From: Alviniconcha marisindica
Taxonomy: Eukaryota; Mollusca; Gastropoda; Provannidae
Direction of reading: 5' to 3'
Assembly: GCA_018857735.1 (NCBI GenBank)
Contig: JABMCL010000865.1
Span: 1-64,000, forward strand
Length of the DNA: 64,000 nucleotides
Positions within the stretch are counted from its first letter, which is position 1; each line of letters begins with the position of its first letter. Positions 22,233-33,323 of the stretch are shown here, piece by piece. The notes below the pieces were generated by a model that searched no databases, was not told the origin of the DNA, and worked only from the letters and a program-made list of their open reading frames with translations. A program made the translations under genes and the position numbers.

Positions 22233-22400
22233 TCTGTGTGTGAAAGTCGAGGTGGCCGTCCTGGGCTCCCCGTCCTAATGAGCCTTACGGTTTCTGTGGA
22301 CGTAAAGCAACATTGAACCATACTTACGCACTGGTCACAGTTTATCCCTAATATGTCAACCCGACATCCGAGGACAATAAGCTCTGCATCATCATCAACA
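22233..22400 (+). mobile_element. Family B retroposon
   Basis: It starts inside the front (TGTGTGAAAGTCGAGG) and runs through both modules to CATCATCATCA. It is lightly 5' truncated. Confidence 0.87.
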
Positions 22401-22420
22401 GCGGTAAGGCCAACAGACGA

Positions 22421-22535
22421 GTTGAGGAGCTGTGTGAAGGCCGAGATGGCCGTCCTGGGCTCCCAGGCTCCTGGGCTCCCAGGCCCTATAGGATAAGCCT
22501 GAGGGTTTCTGTGGACGTAAAACAACACTGAAACG
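22421..22535 (+). mobile_element. Family B' retroposon with GGCTCCCAGG duplication
   Basis: This is a B' element whose centre has CTGGGCTCCCAGG duplicated. It ends GTGGACGTAAAACAACACTG. Confidence 0.85.
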
Positions 22536-22593
22536 AAACGGCAAGACCGGATTCAGACTAAGTGTCACTGAGCACGGCGTGATACCTCACGGC

Positions 22594-22767
22594 AGGTAGG
22601 TAGTGTTACTTAATGTCCTCAGATGTCAGTTGACATATTGGGGACAAGCTGAGACCAATGCCGAAGCATGGTTCAATATAGCTTTACGTCCACGGAAACC
22701 AGAAGGCTCGTTAGGACGGACAGCCCCGGACGGCCACCTCGCCTCTCACACAGCTCCTGAACTATGA
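22594..22767 (-). mobile_element. Family B retroposon, full length, with 15-bp TSD
   Basis: A complete B element flanked by GTGATACCTCACGGC at 22579-22593 and 22768-22782. Its tail ends in an ACCT-type repeat (TACCTACC on the minus strand) rather than CATCAT. Confidence 0.93.
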
Positions 22768-22820
22768 GTGATACCTCACGGCTGCTGACTTTGGCCTTTG
22801 AACGAGGAAGGAGAGAAAGA

Positions 22821-23121
22821 GTAAGTAAGTAAACATGGTGCTTAAACGTCCACAGAAACCATAAGGCTTGTTAGGGAAAGGGAAGGGGGTATGGAGGTGG
22901 GGGAAGAGGGAGATTATATAATCTATCGCTACACTGTCACCACCAGAATCAGTGACTCCTGCATTGAGATGGGCAGCGACGAGAACCATTTTAATGTTGC
23001 ATTAATTGTGAGGGACAAAGTCGCAAGACGATGTCCACAAACCACAATTTTTGAAGAGAAAAGAGAGCCGACTGAAGTGGAATCGACCCGAACGCCTTAC
23101 TGCTGGGCCAAACCGGCTCAC
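22821..23121 (-). mobile_element. Family A tRNA-headed SINE
   Basis: Near full length, with AAGTAAGT tail repeats at 22821. The tRNA-like head has a damaged centre (AAGTGGAATCGACCCG in place of the usual B-box region). Confidence 0.88.
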
Positions 23122-23138
23122 CAGTGCTGAGGTGTTCG

Positions 23139-23267
23139 AGTTCAATGTTGCTTTACGATCACAGAGACCGTACGGACTATTCGGGACGGGGAGGTGATGA
23201 TGATGATGAAGATGTGGGGCTTAATGTCCTCGGATGTCGGGTTGACGTATTAGGGACAAACTGTAAG
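23139..23267 (-). mobile_element. Two B-type tail modules in tandem
   Basis: A first-type module (23139-23190) is followed by a GATGATGAT run and a second-type module (TTAATGTCCTCGGATGTCGG). The order differs from an intact B copy, so two truncated insertions probably abut. Confidence 0.7.
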
Positions 23268-23360
23268 CATGGAGGTAGGGGAAGAGGGAGATTATATACC
23301 TATCGCTACGCTGCACTGTAACACCAGAATAACTCCTGCATTGAGATGGGCAGCGGGTGA
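23268..23360 (-). mobile_element. Family A fragment
   Basis: It has the A-family stretch from the C-rich tail side (GGAGGTAGGGGAAGAGGG) through the inverted ATACCTATCGCTACGCTG to GAGATGGGCAGCGG. Confidence 0.75.
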
Positions 23361-23420
23361 GAAAGAGAAGGCACCCAGACGTCAAGGAGAGCGAGCGCCG
23401 GACCAAGCAAAGGGAGAGAG

Positions 23421-23454
23421 AACTCAAACTCGAAAACTTTATTTTCCGAGGATT

Positions 23455-23489
<35 letters not shown>

Positions 23490-23597
23490 TCGAAAACGTT
23501 ATTTTCCAAGGACTGGAGAGAGAGAGAACTCGAAAACTTTCTTCCCAAGGATTGTAGAGAGAGAACTTGAACTCGAAAACTTTATTTTCCAAGGATT

Positions 23598-23630
<33 letters not shown>

Positions 23631-23632
23631 TG
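23421..23632. repeat. GAACTCGAAAACTTTATT tandem repeat with GA tracts
   Basis: Four units of ACTCGAAAACTTTATTTTCC plus AAGGATTGTAGAGA are separated by GA tracts of different length. Confidence 0.88.
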
Positions 23633-23639
23633 TGTAAAA

Positions 23640-24690
23640 AAGAAGTGTAGGTTGACACGGGCAGGCACTGTCGCCCACTGCCGCCCTGGGTTGCCGTCAC
23701 GTGACCGTGGCAGCGCCGGGGGACTGAAGAAGGGGGAATTAAATTCTCTGATCCGTTGGCTTGACGCGACTCCAAAGGAAACAGGAGTTTGTAGCAGGCA
23801 GAGAGAGAGAGAGAAGAAAAAAAGAAACGCTACGTGCGGTCACAGCTTTTGCTTGCGGGGCACACTTTACAGTGCGGTGGCTTATTTCTGGACTGAATCG
23901 TTAATCTCCACATCACTGGTGGAGAAAGAAAAAAAAACTCGCTTCCGACACCGACTGACCATCTCAGTTGTCGCTGTGCGCGGCACAGGCGCGTGACGTT
24001 GACAGTTCTGTTTTACTACAGGCGTTTCGAAGACAAAAACAAAACAAAAAACTCGACTACAAATTGCCGTAACCAGATCACCCCCGATCTCTTCGCAGGA
24101 CCTGTTGTTTCACACGTTGTACCTACTCCACGACAGAGATCATTCTATGGGTACAGGGTATCGTCATGGTACGTGCCCAAAGTCACCGACCTGTGGTCAA
24201 TTCTAGATCGGCTGAAACTCCACCGCGTTTAGAGCTAGCTGCTGGCTGCGCTTTGCGTGGGTGGATGCGAAGGGAAACTCTGGGACAAAAGGCGGATGGA
24301 AATTCCTGGACAAAGGGCGGCAGACTGAATTACGAAAACCTTGAGTGAACACTGAAGTGGCGGGGCTTTGTCGGACAGCCAAATGTTTCCCTGTGGGGGC
24401 CCTGACGGTGGCAGTGGGTTTGTTTCCCTGTCCTACACTCCGAGATTAGACAGGCCTCGTCAGTGGGGTTCTCGTTCCCCAGTCGGTGTCGGCCGACAGC
24501 ATCTTCTTTTCTGGCCGTGCGTGGGCTGGGGACCTCGGGGTTTCGGTTCAGGCCCGGACTTCCTGATCGGCCGCCGGTGCGTGTGGCGGAATGGCAGAGC
24601 GAGTAAGTCCGGCCGCCACTCCAACGGCACGCGCACGCTTTGGGTCCTGCTGAGGCGCTCAGGTCCTCAGTGCTCGTGTGCTGTGGGGGT
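23640..24690. other. Unique spacer, no gene supported
   Basis: Few repeats are visible and no splice-bounded open frame or known domain is seen. Confidence 0.45.
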
Positions 24691-24753
24691 CTCTCTCTCT
24701 CTCTCTGTTTCTCTCTCTTGCTCTGTCTGTCTCTTCCCCCTTTCTCTCTCACG

Positions 24754-24789
<36 letters not shown>

Positions 24790-24888
24790 CTCTGTCTGTC
24801 TGTCTGTCTCTTCCCCCTTCTCTCTCACGCCCTGTCTCTCTCTCTCTCTCTCTCTCCTCGTCTCTTCCCCCATCTCTCTCTCTACCCT

Positions 24889-24922
<34 letters not shown>

Positions 24923-24956
24923 CTCTGCTCTGTCTGTCTCTTCCCCTTTTCTCTCA

Positions 24957-25039
<83 letters not shown>

Positions 25040-25073
25040 CTCTGTCTGTCTGTCTCTTCCCCCTTCTCCCCCT

Positions 25074-25104
<31 letters not shown>

Positions 25105-25223
25105 CTTGTCATCTCTCTCTCTCTCTCTCTCTCATCATCTCTCTCTCTCTCTCTCACGCCCTCGCTCTGTCCTGTCTCTCTCTCTCTCTTCTTGCTCTTC
25201 TGTCTCTTTCTCCCCTTCTCTCC

Positions 25224-25288
<65 letters not shown>

Positions 25289-25465
25289 CCTCTCTCTTCT
25301 GTCTTCTCTCTCTTCTTCTCTCCGTCTCTCTCTCCTTGTCTCTGTCTCTTTCCCCTTCTCTTCTCTCTTCTCTTCTCTCTCTTCTCCCCTCTGTCTCTTC
25401 TTCTCTCTCTCTCTCTCTCTTCTGTCTTTTCTCCCCTCTCTCTCTTTTCTCTGTCTCTCTTTTCC

Positions 25466-25510
<45 letters not shown>

Positions 25511-25600
25511 CTCCTCTCTCTCTCTCTCTCACGCCTCTCCTTCTGTCTGTCTGTCTCTCCCCCCCCCTCTCTCTCTCTCCTTCTGTCTATCTCAATCGCT
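24691..25600. repeat. ~900-bp polypyrimidine CT tract
   Basis: The + strand is nearly pure pyrimidine over 900 bp. Short islands such as TTGCTCTGTCTGTCTCTTCC and CTCACGCC recur, showing a higher-order duplication history. All frames are open, so the long Ser/Leu and Arg/Glu frames are artefacts. Triplex (H-DNA) formation is plausible. Confidence 0.97.
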
Positions 25601-25851
25601 CGCTCGCTCAACGCTCCAAGTTGGAAGACTTTGAGTTGGTCTAAGCGCGCTTTCGTCTTGGGAGTGAAGAAGAGTTTTGTCAGTTGTGTATTTTTTAAGT
25701 CGATTCAGTTTTGACCCCGCAAGCATCTTTCCTCCATTTATTTCCTTCTGAGCCAGTGGCGGAGCGAGAAAAAGAGACGAGAGAGCTAGAGCTGGCTTTC
25801 CTGGTTGCCTTTCCTCAAGAAGTCGCCCAGCTCACCACGTCCTCTTTGATG

Positions 25852-25852
<1 letters not shown>

Positions 25853-25906
<54 letters not shown>
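25853..25906. repeat. (TG)n, left half of inverted TG/CA pair
   Basis: A TG tract faces a CA tract 30 bp away, forming a foldback of about 50 bp. Confidence 0.97.
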
Positions 25907-25907
<1 letters not shown>

Positions 25908-25931
25908 TAGTTGGAAAAGACAAAGAGGATC

Positions 25932-25935
25932 CACA

Positions 25936-25991
<56 letters not shown>
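25932..25991. repeat. (CA)n, right half of inverted TG/CA pair
   Basis: This CA tract is inverted relative to 25853-25906. The spacer contains GGAAAAGACAAAGAGG. Confidence 0.97.
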
Positions 25992-26337
25992 TTAGAGACA
26001 CAACACACATACAAAATGTGAATGCTAACTGCAGCAGCAGCAACAGTCAGTCACTGCTTCCACCCCCCCCCCCACCCCCCCCATCCTCTCCCAACACCAC
26101 CCAACCCACTGACCTCATCCCTGACAATGGCACATGATAGTGCGGGTCAGTCAGAATCTTGGACGTTAGTTTACGTGCCGCCCCACAGGTTGAATCAGTA
26201 ACTGAATGTGGAACATAAATCTGATTTGCGTCGTGGTTCTCTCGCGCTACTAGACATGGGATTCATCAGACAGACACTTCAGTGTCTCAAATCGGCGTAT
26301 TTTGAGAGTTGTGCGAAAGATGGCAGAATCCTTTTTG

Positions 26338-26514
26338 GTGATGGTGGTGAAGTATTGCTTAATGTCCTCAGATGTCAATTGACATATTAGGGACAAGTTG
26401 TGACCAATGCCGAAGCACGGTTCAATAATTCTTTACGTCCACGGAAACCAGAAGGCTCGTTAGGACGGACAGCCCAGGACGGCCACCTCGACTCTCACAC
26501 AGCTCCTGAACTAT
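26338..26514 (-). mobile_element. Family B retroposon, first of a same-site pair
   Basis: This full-length B element is bounded by GAATCCTTTTTG at 26326-26337 and 26515-26526. The right-hand repeat is shared with the next B copy. Confidence 0.93.
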
Positions 26515-26526
26515 GAATCCTTTTTG

Positions 26527-26697
26527 ATGATGAAGTGATGCTTTATGTCCTCAGATGTCAGTTGACATATTAGGGACAAGTTGTGACCAATGCCGAAGCA
26601 CGGTTCAATAATTCTTTACGTCCACGGAAACCAGAAGGCTCGTTAGGACGGACAGTCCAGGACGTCCACCTCGACTCTCACACAGCTCCTGAACTAT
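26527..26697 (-). mobile_element. Family B retroposon, second of a same-site pair
   Basis: A second B element in the same orientation is bounded by GAATCCTTTTTG at 26515-26526 and 26698-26709. The two copies differ at a few bases, such as AGCCCAGGACGG and AGTCCAGGACGT. Confidence 0.93.
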
Positions 26698-27037
26698 GAA
26701 TCCTTTTTGTGTGTGTTTCAACTTAAATAGTGGTTCCCCCCCCTACCCCCACCCCAACCCATCAACGCTTTGGGCTTCATGTCAGTTAATAAATGTGCGG
26801 GACAATATTTTCATACTTTCTATACGGATGTGTCAAAAGCCCAATTCTTCTTTGTTTATAGTAACAAGGGAGCCAGCAAATGATTGATTGATTGAAATTC
26901 CGCACCGCACTCGCAACACTTAAGAAGCGATACTTTTCTCACTTGATGTGTTCTGTACCATTTCCTTTCTCTGTTATTACCCTCCCCCCCCCCCCCCCCC
27001 CCCCCCCTTGTGCCTCTTCTTTCTTTCTTTTTTTTTT

Positions 27038-27400
27038 GGGTGCTTTACGTCCACAGGGGACCTAAAGGGGGGGACAGATGGAAGGGGCCCGAAGAGTGGG
27101 GCTCGCCCGCGGAAACCCCCAAAAAAGACCGGAGAGACCGGGGACCGCCGCCCAGAACAATGGAAGGTTAGGGCGGTGCCCCCCTCGCCATTGCCCAGGA
27201 TTGTGCACGGCTTTTTTAACTGCTGTGTTTGGGCCCCGATCAAAAGACAATGTCCGCGCCTGTGTTCGAACAACTTGGAAAACTCAGCAAAGGAAGCCCC
27301 TTTTTTTTTCCCCTCCACCCCCACTCATGATCTTTTGGGGGCTAATTTGAGGGTCCACTCCACCTCCTCCTCTAAGATCTTTTGATCTCGCCTGGATTTG
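27038..27400 (-). mobile_element. Family C retroposon, homopolymer-distorted
   Basis: It aligns to the C copy at 54487 along its length, from the tail module (GTGCTTTACGTCCACAG on +) to GATCTCGCCTGG. Many short runs are one or more bases longer than in the other copies. Confidence 0.8.
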
Positions 27401-27407
27401 TGCCTCT

Positions 27408-27515
27408 CCCCCTGATAGGTATATATACTACCTTCCCCCCCCCTCCATACGCCCCCCCCCAGTTCCCCCCGTCCCAATCCCTTTTTTCTGTGGTCAAGCA
27501 CCTTTTTACATTACC
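27408..27515 (+). mobile_element. Family A tail fragment
   Basis: GATAGGTATATATACTACC, a C-rich tract, GTCCC and TTTTTTCTGTGGTCAAGCAC match the 3' third of family A. Confidence 0.7.
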
Positions 27516-27813
27516 AACATTGCCCCTGCTGGGCCCCCCTTTTTCCCCCTTCCCCTCCCCCCCCCCCCCCCCCCCCCCCACCCCACCCCGCAATAAAACA
27601 CTGTTAACCGGGAACAAAAGGTAACAGCAACAGTAAGTCAGCGGATGTGCGAGGCGTGCAGTACTGTCTGTAGCGTGTCATTGTTTGGCGGAGCATGAGA
27701 AAGTAGGCCACGTCAGACTGAGGCATCCTCTGTGAAATCATGATTCCCTTCTCCGTCCGCATCGCCCTCCATCACGTCACAATGGCCCACTGGTTTCACC
27801 ACACCGGGCTGTG

Positions 27814-27932
27814 GGACGGGGAAGTTGGCCAAGACACAGAGCACGGACATTTTATTTCGCTCAATAAGTTGGCCAAGACACAGAACACGGACATTTTATT
27901 TCGCTCAATAAGTCGGCCAAGACACGGAACCA
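27814..27932. repeat. ~46-bp tandem repeat, about 2.5 units
   Basis: GTTGGCCAAGACACAGA followed by CACGGACATTTTATTTCGCT is repeated, then a third partial unit with GTCGGCCAAGACACGGA. Confidence 0.85.
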
Positions 27933-27979
27933 GCTGATTTCGTGCACCGCGCTGATGTGGTCAGCCTCTGGGGTTCCTT

Positions 27980-28600
27980 CTTTTGCCCCCCCCCCCCCCC
28001 CCACAAAAACACCCCCCCTTCCCCCATTCTCGCTTTTTCCCCCCCCCCCCCCCCCCACTCCCCAGCCTTGCGTTCTTTTCGATCTAATAATAGTAAGCAG
28101 GGACGATTTTTTTTGGACAGGCCAAAGAAAAAAGGACGTTCTGTTTTGTTTTGTTTTGTTTTGTTAGAAGTGAATGTGAGGGTTTTCCAACGCGTTTTCT
28201 CTTTCCTTGATCGTGTCGGTCTTATTTTATTTTTGATTTTTTTCGGTCGAAGGGACTTCTTGTAATAAGATCTCAATAGGACTTTCCTTGTTCGCGAGTC
28301 AGGTCAGAACTCTAATTCTTTGGTTAACGATGAAAGATTTCGGGAAACATGTTATAATAAGGCATTTCAGTTCAGAAAATGAGAGCACTTGCACGTAAAC
28401 CAATGAATGAGAGAGCGGGGGAAAAAGGGGGGGGGGGCGAGGCGAAAGAGAGAGGAGGGGGGGAAAAAGGGAGAGATTTTTGGGGGGGGGGGGCCAAAGG
28501 GAAATTTTGTTTTTCCCCCGTCAACCATTCGGTAATCGGGGAAGAGGGGGGGGGGGGGGGGGAGAAAAAAACTTATGGGGGGGGGGGGGGGGGGGGGTGA
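27980..28600. other. Poly-C / poly-G rich low-complexity stretch
   Basis: Long C runs at 27987-28060 and long G runs at 28425-28597 flank AT-rich unique sequence. There is no gene. Confidence 0.6.
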
Positions 28601-28604
28601 GAGA

Positions 28605-28860
28605 GATTTACTTCACAAAGCCTCTGGTTACGGTCTTATTGGGCGAAATAAGTAAGTAACGTGGTGTTTTACGCCCAATCAACCATTGCGGTTATATCGG
28701 GACAAGAGGGGGGTGGGGTGGATGGGGTAGGAGAGAGAAAAAGACTTACTGGAGGAGAAATGGGGGGGTGGGGGGAGGGGGAGGGGAGGGGGGCTGAGAG
28801 AGACTGACTTCACGTTTAACAGCCAGTCAGTCGTTCCGGTCTTATCGGGGCGAAATACAC
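28605..28860 (-). mobile_element. Family D elements, three in a row
   Basis: The clear copy is 28650-28710 (GTGTTTTACGCCCAATCAAC, then CATTGCGGTTATATCGGGAC). Related pieces lie at 28605-28650 and 28808-28852 (CAGTCAGTCGTTCCGGTCTTA). On the minus strand they end GGTTGATTGGGCGTAAAACACC. Confidence 0.65.
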
Positions 28861-29142
28861 GACCGGTTGCATCACAGGTAACAAGGAGTCGACGTGCGTG
28901 GATGCGGGTGAGAGCTGATGGGATTGAGGGAGATACGTAGTGCATATTAAATTAGGTTGTGTGTTATTGTCGTGTTTCATGTATAGCGCCTTGGGCTTCT
29001 GGCATGTAACCATGGAGGGGTTCGGCGCGTTAGAAATGCATTCAGTACTAGAATAACAGTTGCGATACACATCTCTTTGTGTTTGAAGCGGATTGGAGGT
29101 GGGGAGGGGTGGGTGGGTGATGAAGTGGAGAGAGAGGGGAAG

Positions 29143-29175
<33 letters not shown>

Positions 29176-29261
29176 GTAGAAAATAAAAAGCAGTTTTGTT
29201 AAACTCAACCAAAAGCCGACGAGTATCCTACTTCTCACTTTCCACCGTTTGACAGTTTGTT

Positions 29262-29362
29262 TGAGTGCTGTTTTGTAGCTTGCAAAAAAGGGCTTACCCC
29301 GAAAGCGAATGTTTAAGTGCTGTTTTGTAGCTTGAAAAAAAAGGGGGGCTTAGCTCAAAAGT
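29262..29362. repeat. Two-unit repeat, AGTGCTGTTTTGTAGCTTG
   Basis: AGTGCTGTTTTGTAGCTTG, a poly-A run and GGGCTTA repeat twice at a step of about 54 bp. Confidence 0.75.
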
Positions 29363-29503
29363 TCGATGTCGTGATTTGTAATAGTAAAAGGCGTTCTTTT
29401 GAACCTTTTATGTGTTTGGATCTCGCTTGATCACCAGTCAAGCCCCTTTCCAACCCCAGCCCCATTTGGGAAAAGAAGGACGGGAGGAAGGAAGGAAGCC
29501 AAT

Positions 29504-29546
29504 TGTTTTTTAACGCCCAGTCAACCATGGCGGTTATATTAGGCCG
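29504..29546 (-). mobile_element. Family D element
   Basis: TTTTAACGCCCAGTCAACC followed by ATGGCGGTTATATTAGGCC matches the D tail on the minus strand. Confidence 0.7.
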
Positions 29547-29638
29547 AACTCCATTTGGGGAATAGTAGTTTTAGTAACTGGGTTTTAACGTTCTCTCAAC
29601 CACACAGGGTCACCTCAGGACCACCATATCGGGATCTC

Positions 29639-29730
29639 AGATATATATATATATATATATATATGGGGGTTGTGCGCAGAAGGAGTAAATATTATATATA
29701 TATATATAATATATATATAATATATATATC
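29639..29730. repeat. Self-complementary AT repeats
   Basis: Three (AT)n tracts at 29641-29664, 29695-29710 and 29714-29728 could extrude as cruciforms. Confidence 0.9.
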
Positions 29731-29859
29731 ACACATATTTATGGATCTTAGAATACCCCCCTTCCAACCCCGCACCCACACCCCACCCTTAGTTGTCTCC
29801 TCCATCCATCCACCCCAATTGTTACCGTTGTGTTTGAATCTTGGGGTACCCCCTGCACA

Positions 29860-29862
<3 letters not shown>

Positions 29863-29913
<51 letters not shown>
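29863..29913. repeat. (CA)n microsatellite
   Basis: This is a CA tract of about 25 units. Confidence 0.96.
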
Positions 29914-29914
<1 letters not shown>

Positions 29915-30542
29915 ACAGCCACCCGAAGCTAATTAAAAGACCGTTACAACTTACCTGTTGACAAACTGCACAGGGCAGAGGATGGGTGGATGGTGGAGAG
30001 AGAGAGAGAGAGATGGGTGTGTTTGTTGACGACAGCAAGTTGTTGGTATTTTAAGACCTCCGTTATAGCGGGACGGTGGGGGGGGGGGGGGGGGGGGGCT
30101 GCAGCAACTGAGCAGGTAGCGCGGAGGAGAAGGAAAAGTCGCAGGTGGCCGACATTCCTCGGTGGAGCGCGTGGCCAGGGGTTGGCATCACGTCTTCGCC
30201 ACCTAGTCCCCTGTCTGAGAGATGAGCCTCGCGGTCCCTGTCGCTTGTGCCGCTCTGTGACATTCCGGACCCTTCCCTCCACACCTCCACCCTCACCCCA
30301 CCCTCTTCTTTAACCCCCACCCCCCTCCGTCCCTTCCCCACTTGCCCCCATCGCCCGCCCTTTTTCCCTCTTTGTGTTTTCATCCTTGACGCCGCTGCTG
30401 CTCATGCTGCAAATATGTCTGTCCTTTGGCGTCGTCGGAGCGGTCGTTCTTCATCTGGCATTATCCCTCTCTCTCTACCCCCCCCCCAGCCTCTCTCCTT
30501 CTCCCCTCCCCCTTCTCTTTATCTGTCCCAAGTTCTCTCTTG

Positions 30543-30625
30543 TCACTCATGTAGAACCACATGCGAGCGCAGTGAGTCTGCTCAAGAGAGCGGAGAATAG
30601 CGCTGTATAAGTGATCATCAATCAA
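30543..30625 (-). repeat. Fragment with AATAGCGCTGTATAAG motif
   Basis: GAGAATAGCGCTGTATAAGTG resembles the TATAGCGCTATTCTC end of the element nested at 53933-54173. Strand follows that comparison. Only a short stretch is similar. Confidence 0.4.
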
Positions 30626-30679
30626 ATTCTCTCTACAAAGTACTTTCTTTCTCCTCCCCCCCCCCCTCCCATGGCATAC

Positions 30680-30757
30680 ACAACACGCGCGCGCGTACAC
30701 ACATACACACACATACATATACACACACACGTACATATATATACACACACATACATA

Positions 30758-30832
<75 letters not shown>
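30680..30832. repeat. Compound CA / CACATA microsatellite
   Basis: CACGCGCGCG, ACACATACAT and a pure CA run follow each other. Confidence 0.96.
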
Positions 30833-30833
<1 letters not shown>

Positions 30834-31228
30834 CTTTCTCTTGAATTTGACACGAGTTCACACATAATTTCCGAATTGTTTTTGTAGTTTGTGTTTTCGC
30901 CGGGTACTCGATGGTGAAGTGATACTGTAAATACCCCCCCCCCCCAGCTACCTCACCCCCCACCCCCTACATACCAGCTACAAGACACCCAAACCCCCTC
31001 CCCCCCTCGCCCTTTTTGACTCTGACCGTTTAAAGTACTAATAGTACTTACTGCACGTCAGTGTTGTGCTTAGTCCCTCTCCCCCTACCCGCCATCACCC
31101 CCTCCCCCACACCCATAGCCCCCCTCCCAGCTTCCTGTGTACATCATCATCACCATCGCCACCTTCTGCCACCCTTTTCTGTGACGGTTATCCATCATCA
31201 CACCTTTCATTGCCCCCTCCTCCCGTAC

Positions 31229-31402
31229 ACACACACACACACACACACACAAAGACTGACAGACACACACACACACACACATACACACACACACACACAC
31301 AAAGACTGACAGAACACACACACACACACGCGCGCGCGCACGCAAACGTACACACACGCACGCATAAATAAATACACACACACAAATACAAACACACAGT
31401 AC
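31229..31402. repeat. CA microsatellite with AAAGACTGACAGA interruptions
   Basis: CA runs are broken twice by AAAGACTGACAGA and then pass into GCGCGC and ACGCACGCA variants. Confidence 0.95.
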
Positions 31403-31605
31403 GCCCTGCCCCTCCTGCCAGTAACTTCTCTTGTCCTTTGTTGTTGTTTTCTGGTGGGACAAGGGGACTGGCGGGGGTGTTGTTGTGACATGGCCCCTCG
31501 ACGAGCAAGAACAAAGAACTGTGGCGTTCTTTTTACACCCCCCACCCACCCCCCATCCTCCCCGGGGGCCCCCGTTTATGACGTGAATTTTCGATGAGTA
31601 AGTCT

Positions 31606-31608
<3 letters not shown>

Positions 31609-31644
<36 letters not shown>

Positions 31645-31699
31645 TTACACACACTTTACATCCTACACAACACACACACTAACCATGTTAACTTCCCTT

Positions 31700-31746
<47 letters not shown>

Positions 31747-31792
31747 ACACACACACACACACACATCAACCACATGTGTTCATCTCCACTAA

Positions 31793-31877
<85 letters not shown>
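31609..31877. repeat. CT then CA microsatellites
   Basis: A CT tract occupies 31609-31641 and a long interrupted CA tract 31701-31877. The repeated segment ATGTGTT-CTC-CACTTAAA suggests a duplicated block. Confidence 0.95.
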
Positions 31878-31878
<1 letters not shown>

Positions 31879-32008
31879 ATGTGTTTCTCTCTCCACTTAA
31901 AAAACAAACAAAAAACAAAAGTTGTTGACGTGACGTTCCAGTGAGCTAGAACTGTTAGCTGTCATCTTTTTACCCCCTCCCACCCCCCACCGCCAACACC
32001 CCCTCCCC

Positions 32009-32740
32009 CATGACACATGACTCTTCGACGAGGAAGAACTAAGAACTGTTATCATTTTAACCCCACACCCCACCCCACCCCACCCCTTTCATGTGATATG
32101 ACTTCGATGAGGAAGAACTAAGAACTGTTATCATTTTAACCCCCCCCACCGCCCTTCATGTGATACGACTTCGATGAGGAAGAACTAAGAACTGTTATCA
32201 TTTTAAACCCCCCCACCGCCCTTCATGTGATACGACTTCGATGAGGAAGAACTAAGAACTGTTATCATTTTAACCCCCCCAACCCCCTTCATGTGATACG
32301 ACTTCGATGAGGAAGAACTAAGAACTGTTATCATTTTAACCCCCCCCCCCCTTCATGTGATACGACTTCGATGAGGAAGAACTAAGAACTGTTATCATTT
32401 TAACCCCACCGCCCTTCATGTGATATGACTTCGATGAGGAAGAACTAAGAACTGTTATCATTTTAACCCCCCCACCGCCCTTCATGTGATAGACTTCGAT
32501 GAGGAAGAACTAAGAACTGTTATCATTTTAACCCCCCCACCGCCCTTCATGTGATAGACTTCGATGAGGAAGAACTAAGAACTGTTATCATTTTAACCCC
32601 CCCACCGCCCTTCATGTGATACGACTTCGATGAGGAAGAACTAAGAATTTTAACCCCCACCGCACCCCTTTCATGTGACATGACTTCGATGAAGAAGAAC
32701 TAAGACTTGCCATCATCATCATTTTACCGCCCACCGCCAC
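32009..32740. repeat. 59-67-bp minisatellite, about 11 units
   Basis: The unit contains GACTTCGATGAGGAAGAACT and AAGAACTGTTATCATTTTAA, then a C-run of varying length and CATGTGATA. Looser relatives near 31497, 31567 and 31921 suggest an older, wider array. Confidence 0.94.
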
Positions 32741-33073
32741 CCCCACCTCCGAATACAATACAACTTCATTGCCAAGTGTCAGTAGAAGCGCACTAGGAAT
32801 GTTTTGCGGTGCCAAGTACACTCATCGTCACACATTCACGCCAGTCATAAAACGCCGTTAAGTTACAACAGCAAACATCAAACACCCGGCTAAAAACGTG
32901 GTGTGACTCGTCGACGAGCAAAAACAGCCTTTTTTTCTTTCTTTTTCTTTGTTACTTCTTTTTCTTCTTTTTTTCTTTTTTTCCGCCCACCGTGCTGTCG
33001 GCAAGACCCGCGACCTGTAGCCAGCAGGAGGCAGCTTCGGCAAGATGTCGCTGACATTGCCAGTGGGACACAG

Positions 33074-33323
33074 ACGGTTGGGTTGGGTTGCTTAATGTCC
33101 TCGATTGTCGGTTGACATATTAGGGACAAGCGGAGGCCAATGCCGAAGCATGGTTCAATATTGCTTTTTACGTCCACGGAAACCAGAAGGCTCGTTAGGA
33201 CGGACAGCCCGGAAGGACGGCCACCTCGACTCTCAAATTCAAATTCAATGTTGCTTTACGTCCACAGAAACCATAAGGCTTATTAGGGACGGGTCCTCGA
33301 CTCTCACACAGCTCCTGAACAAT
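33074..33323 (-). mobile_element. Family B retroposon with nested tail insertion
   Basis: A full-length B element is bounded by GTGGGACACAG at 33063-33073 and 33324-33334. A 59-bp tail module interrupts it at 33236-33294. Confidence 0.92.
33236..33294 (-). mobile_element. Bare 59-bp tail module inserted into a B element
   Basis: On the minus strand it starts ACCCGTCCCTAATAAGCC and ends CGTAAAGCAACATTGAATTT plus an AATTTG-type repeat. Perfect 12-bp host duplications CCTCGACTCTCA flank it (33224-33235, 33295-33306). Its 5' boundary lies within about two bases of that of the insertion at 20606. Confidence 0.92.

Noticed and set aside
24368..25714. 448-residue Ser/Leu-rich frame
   Set aside because: It is translation of a CT microsatellite, and all frames on both strands are open there.
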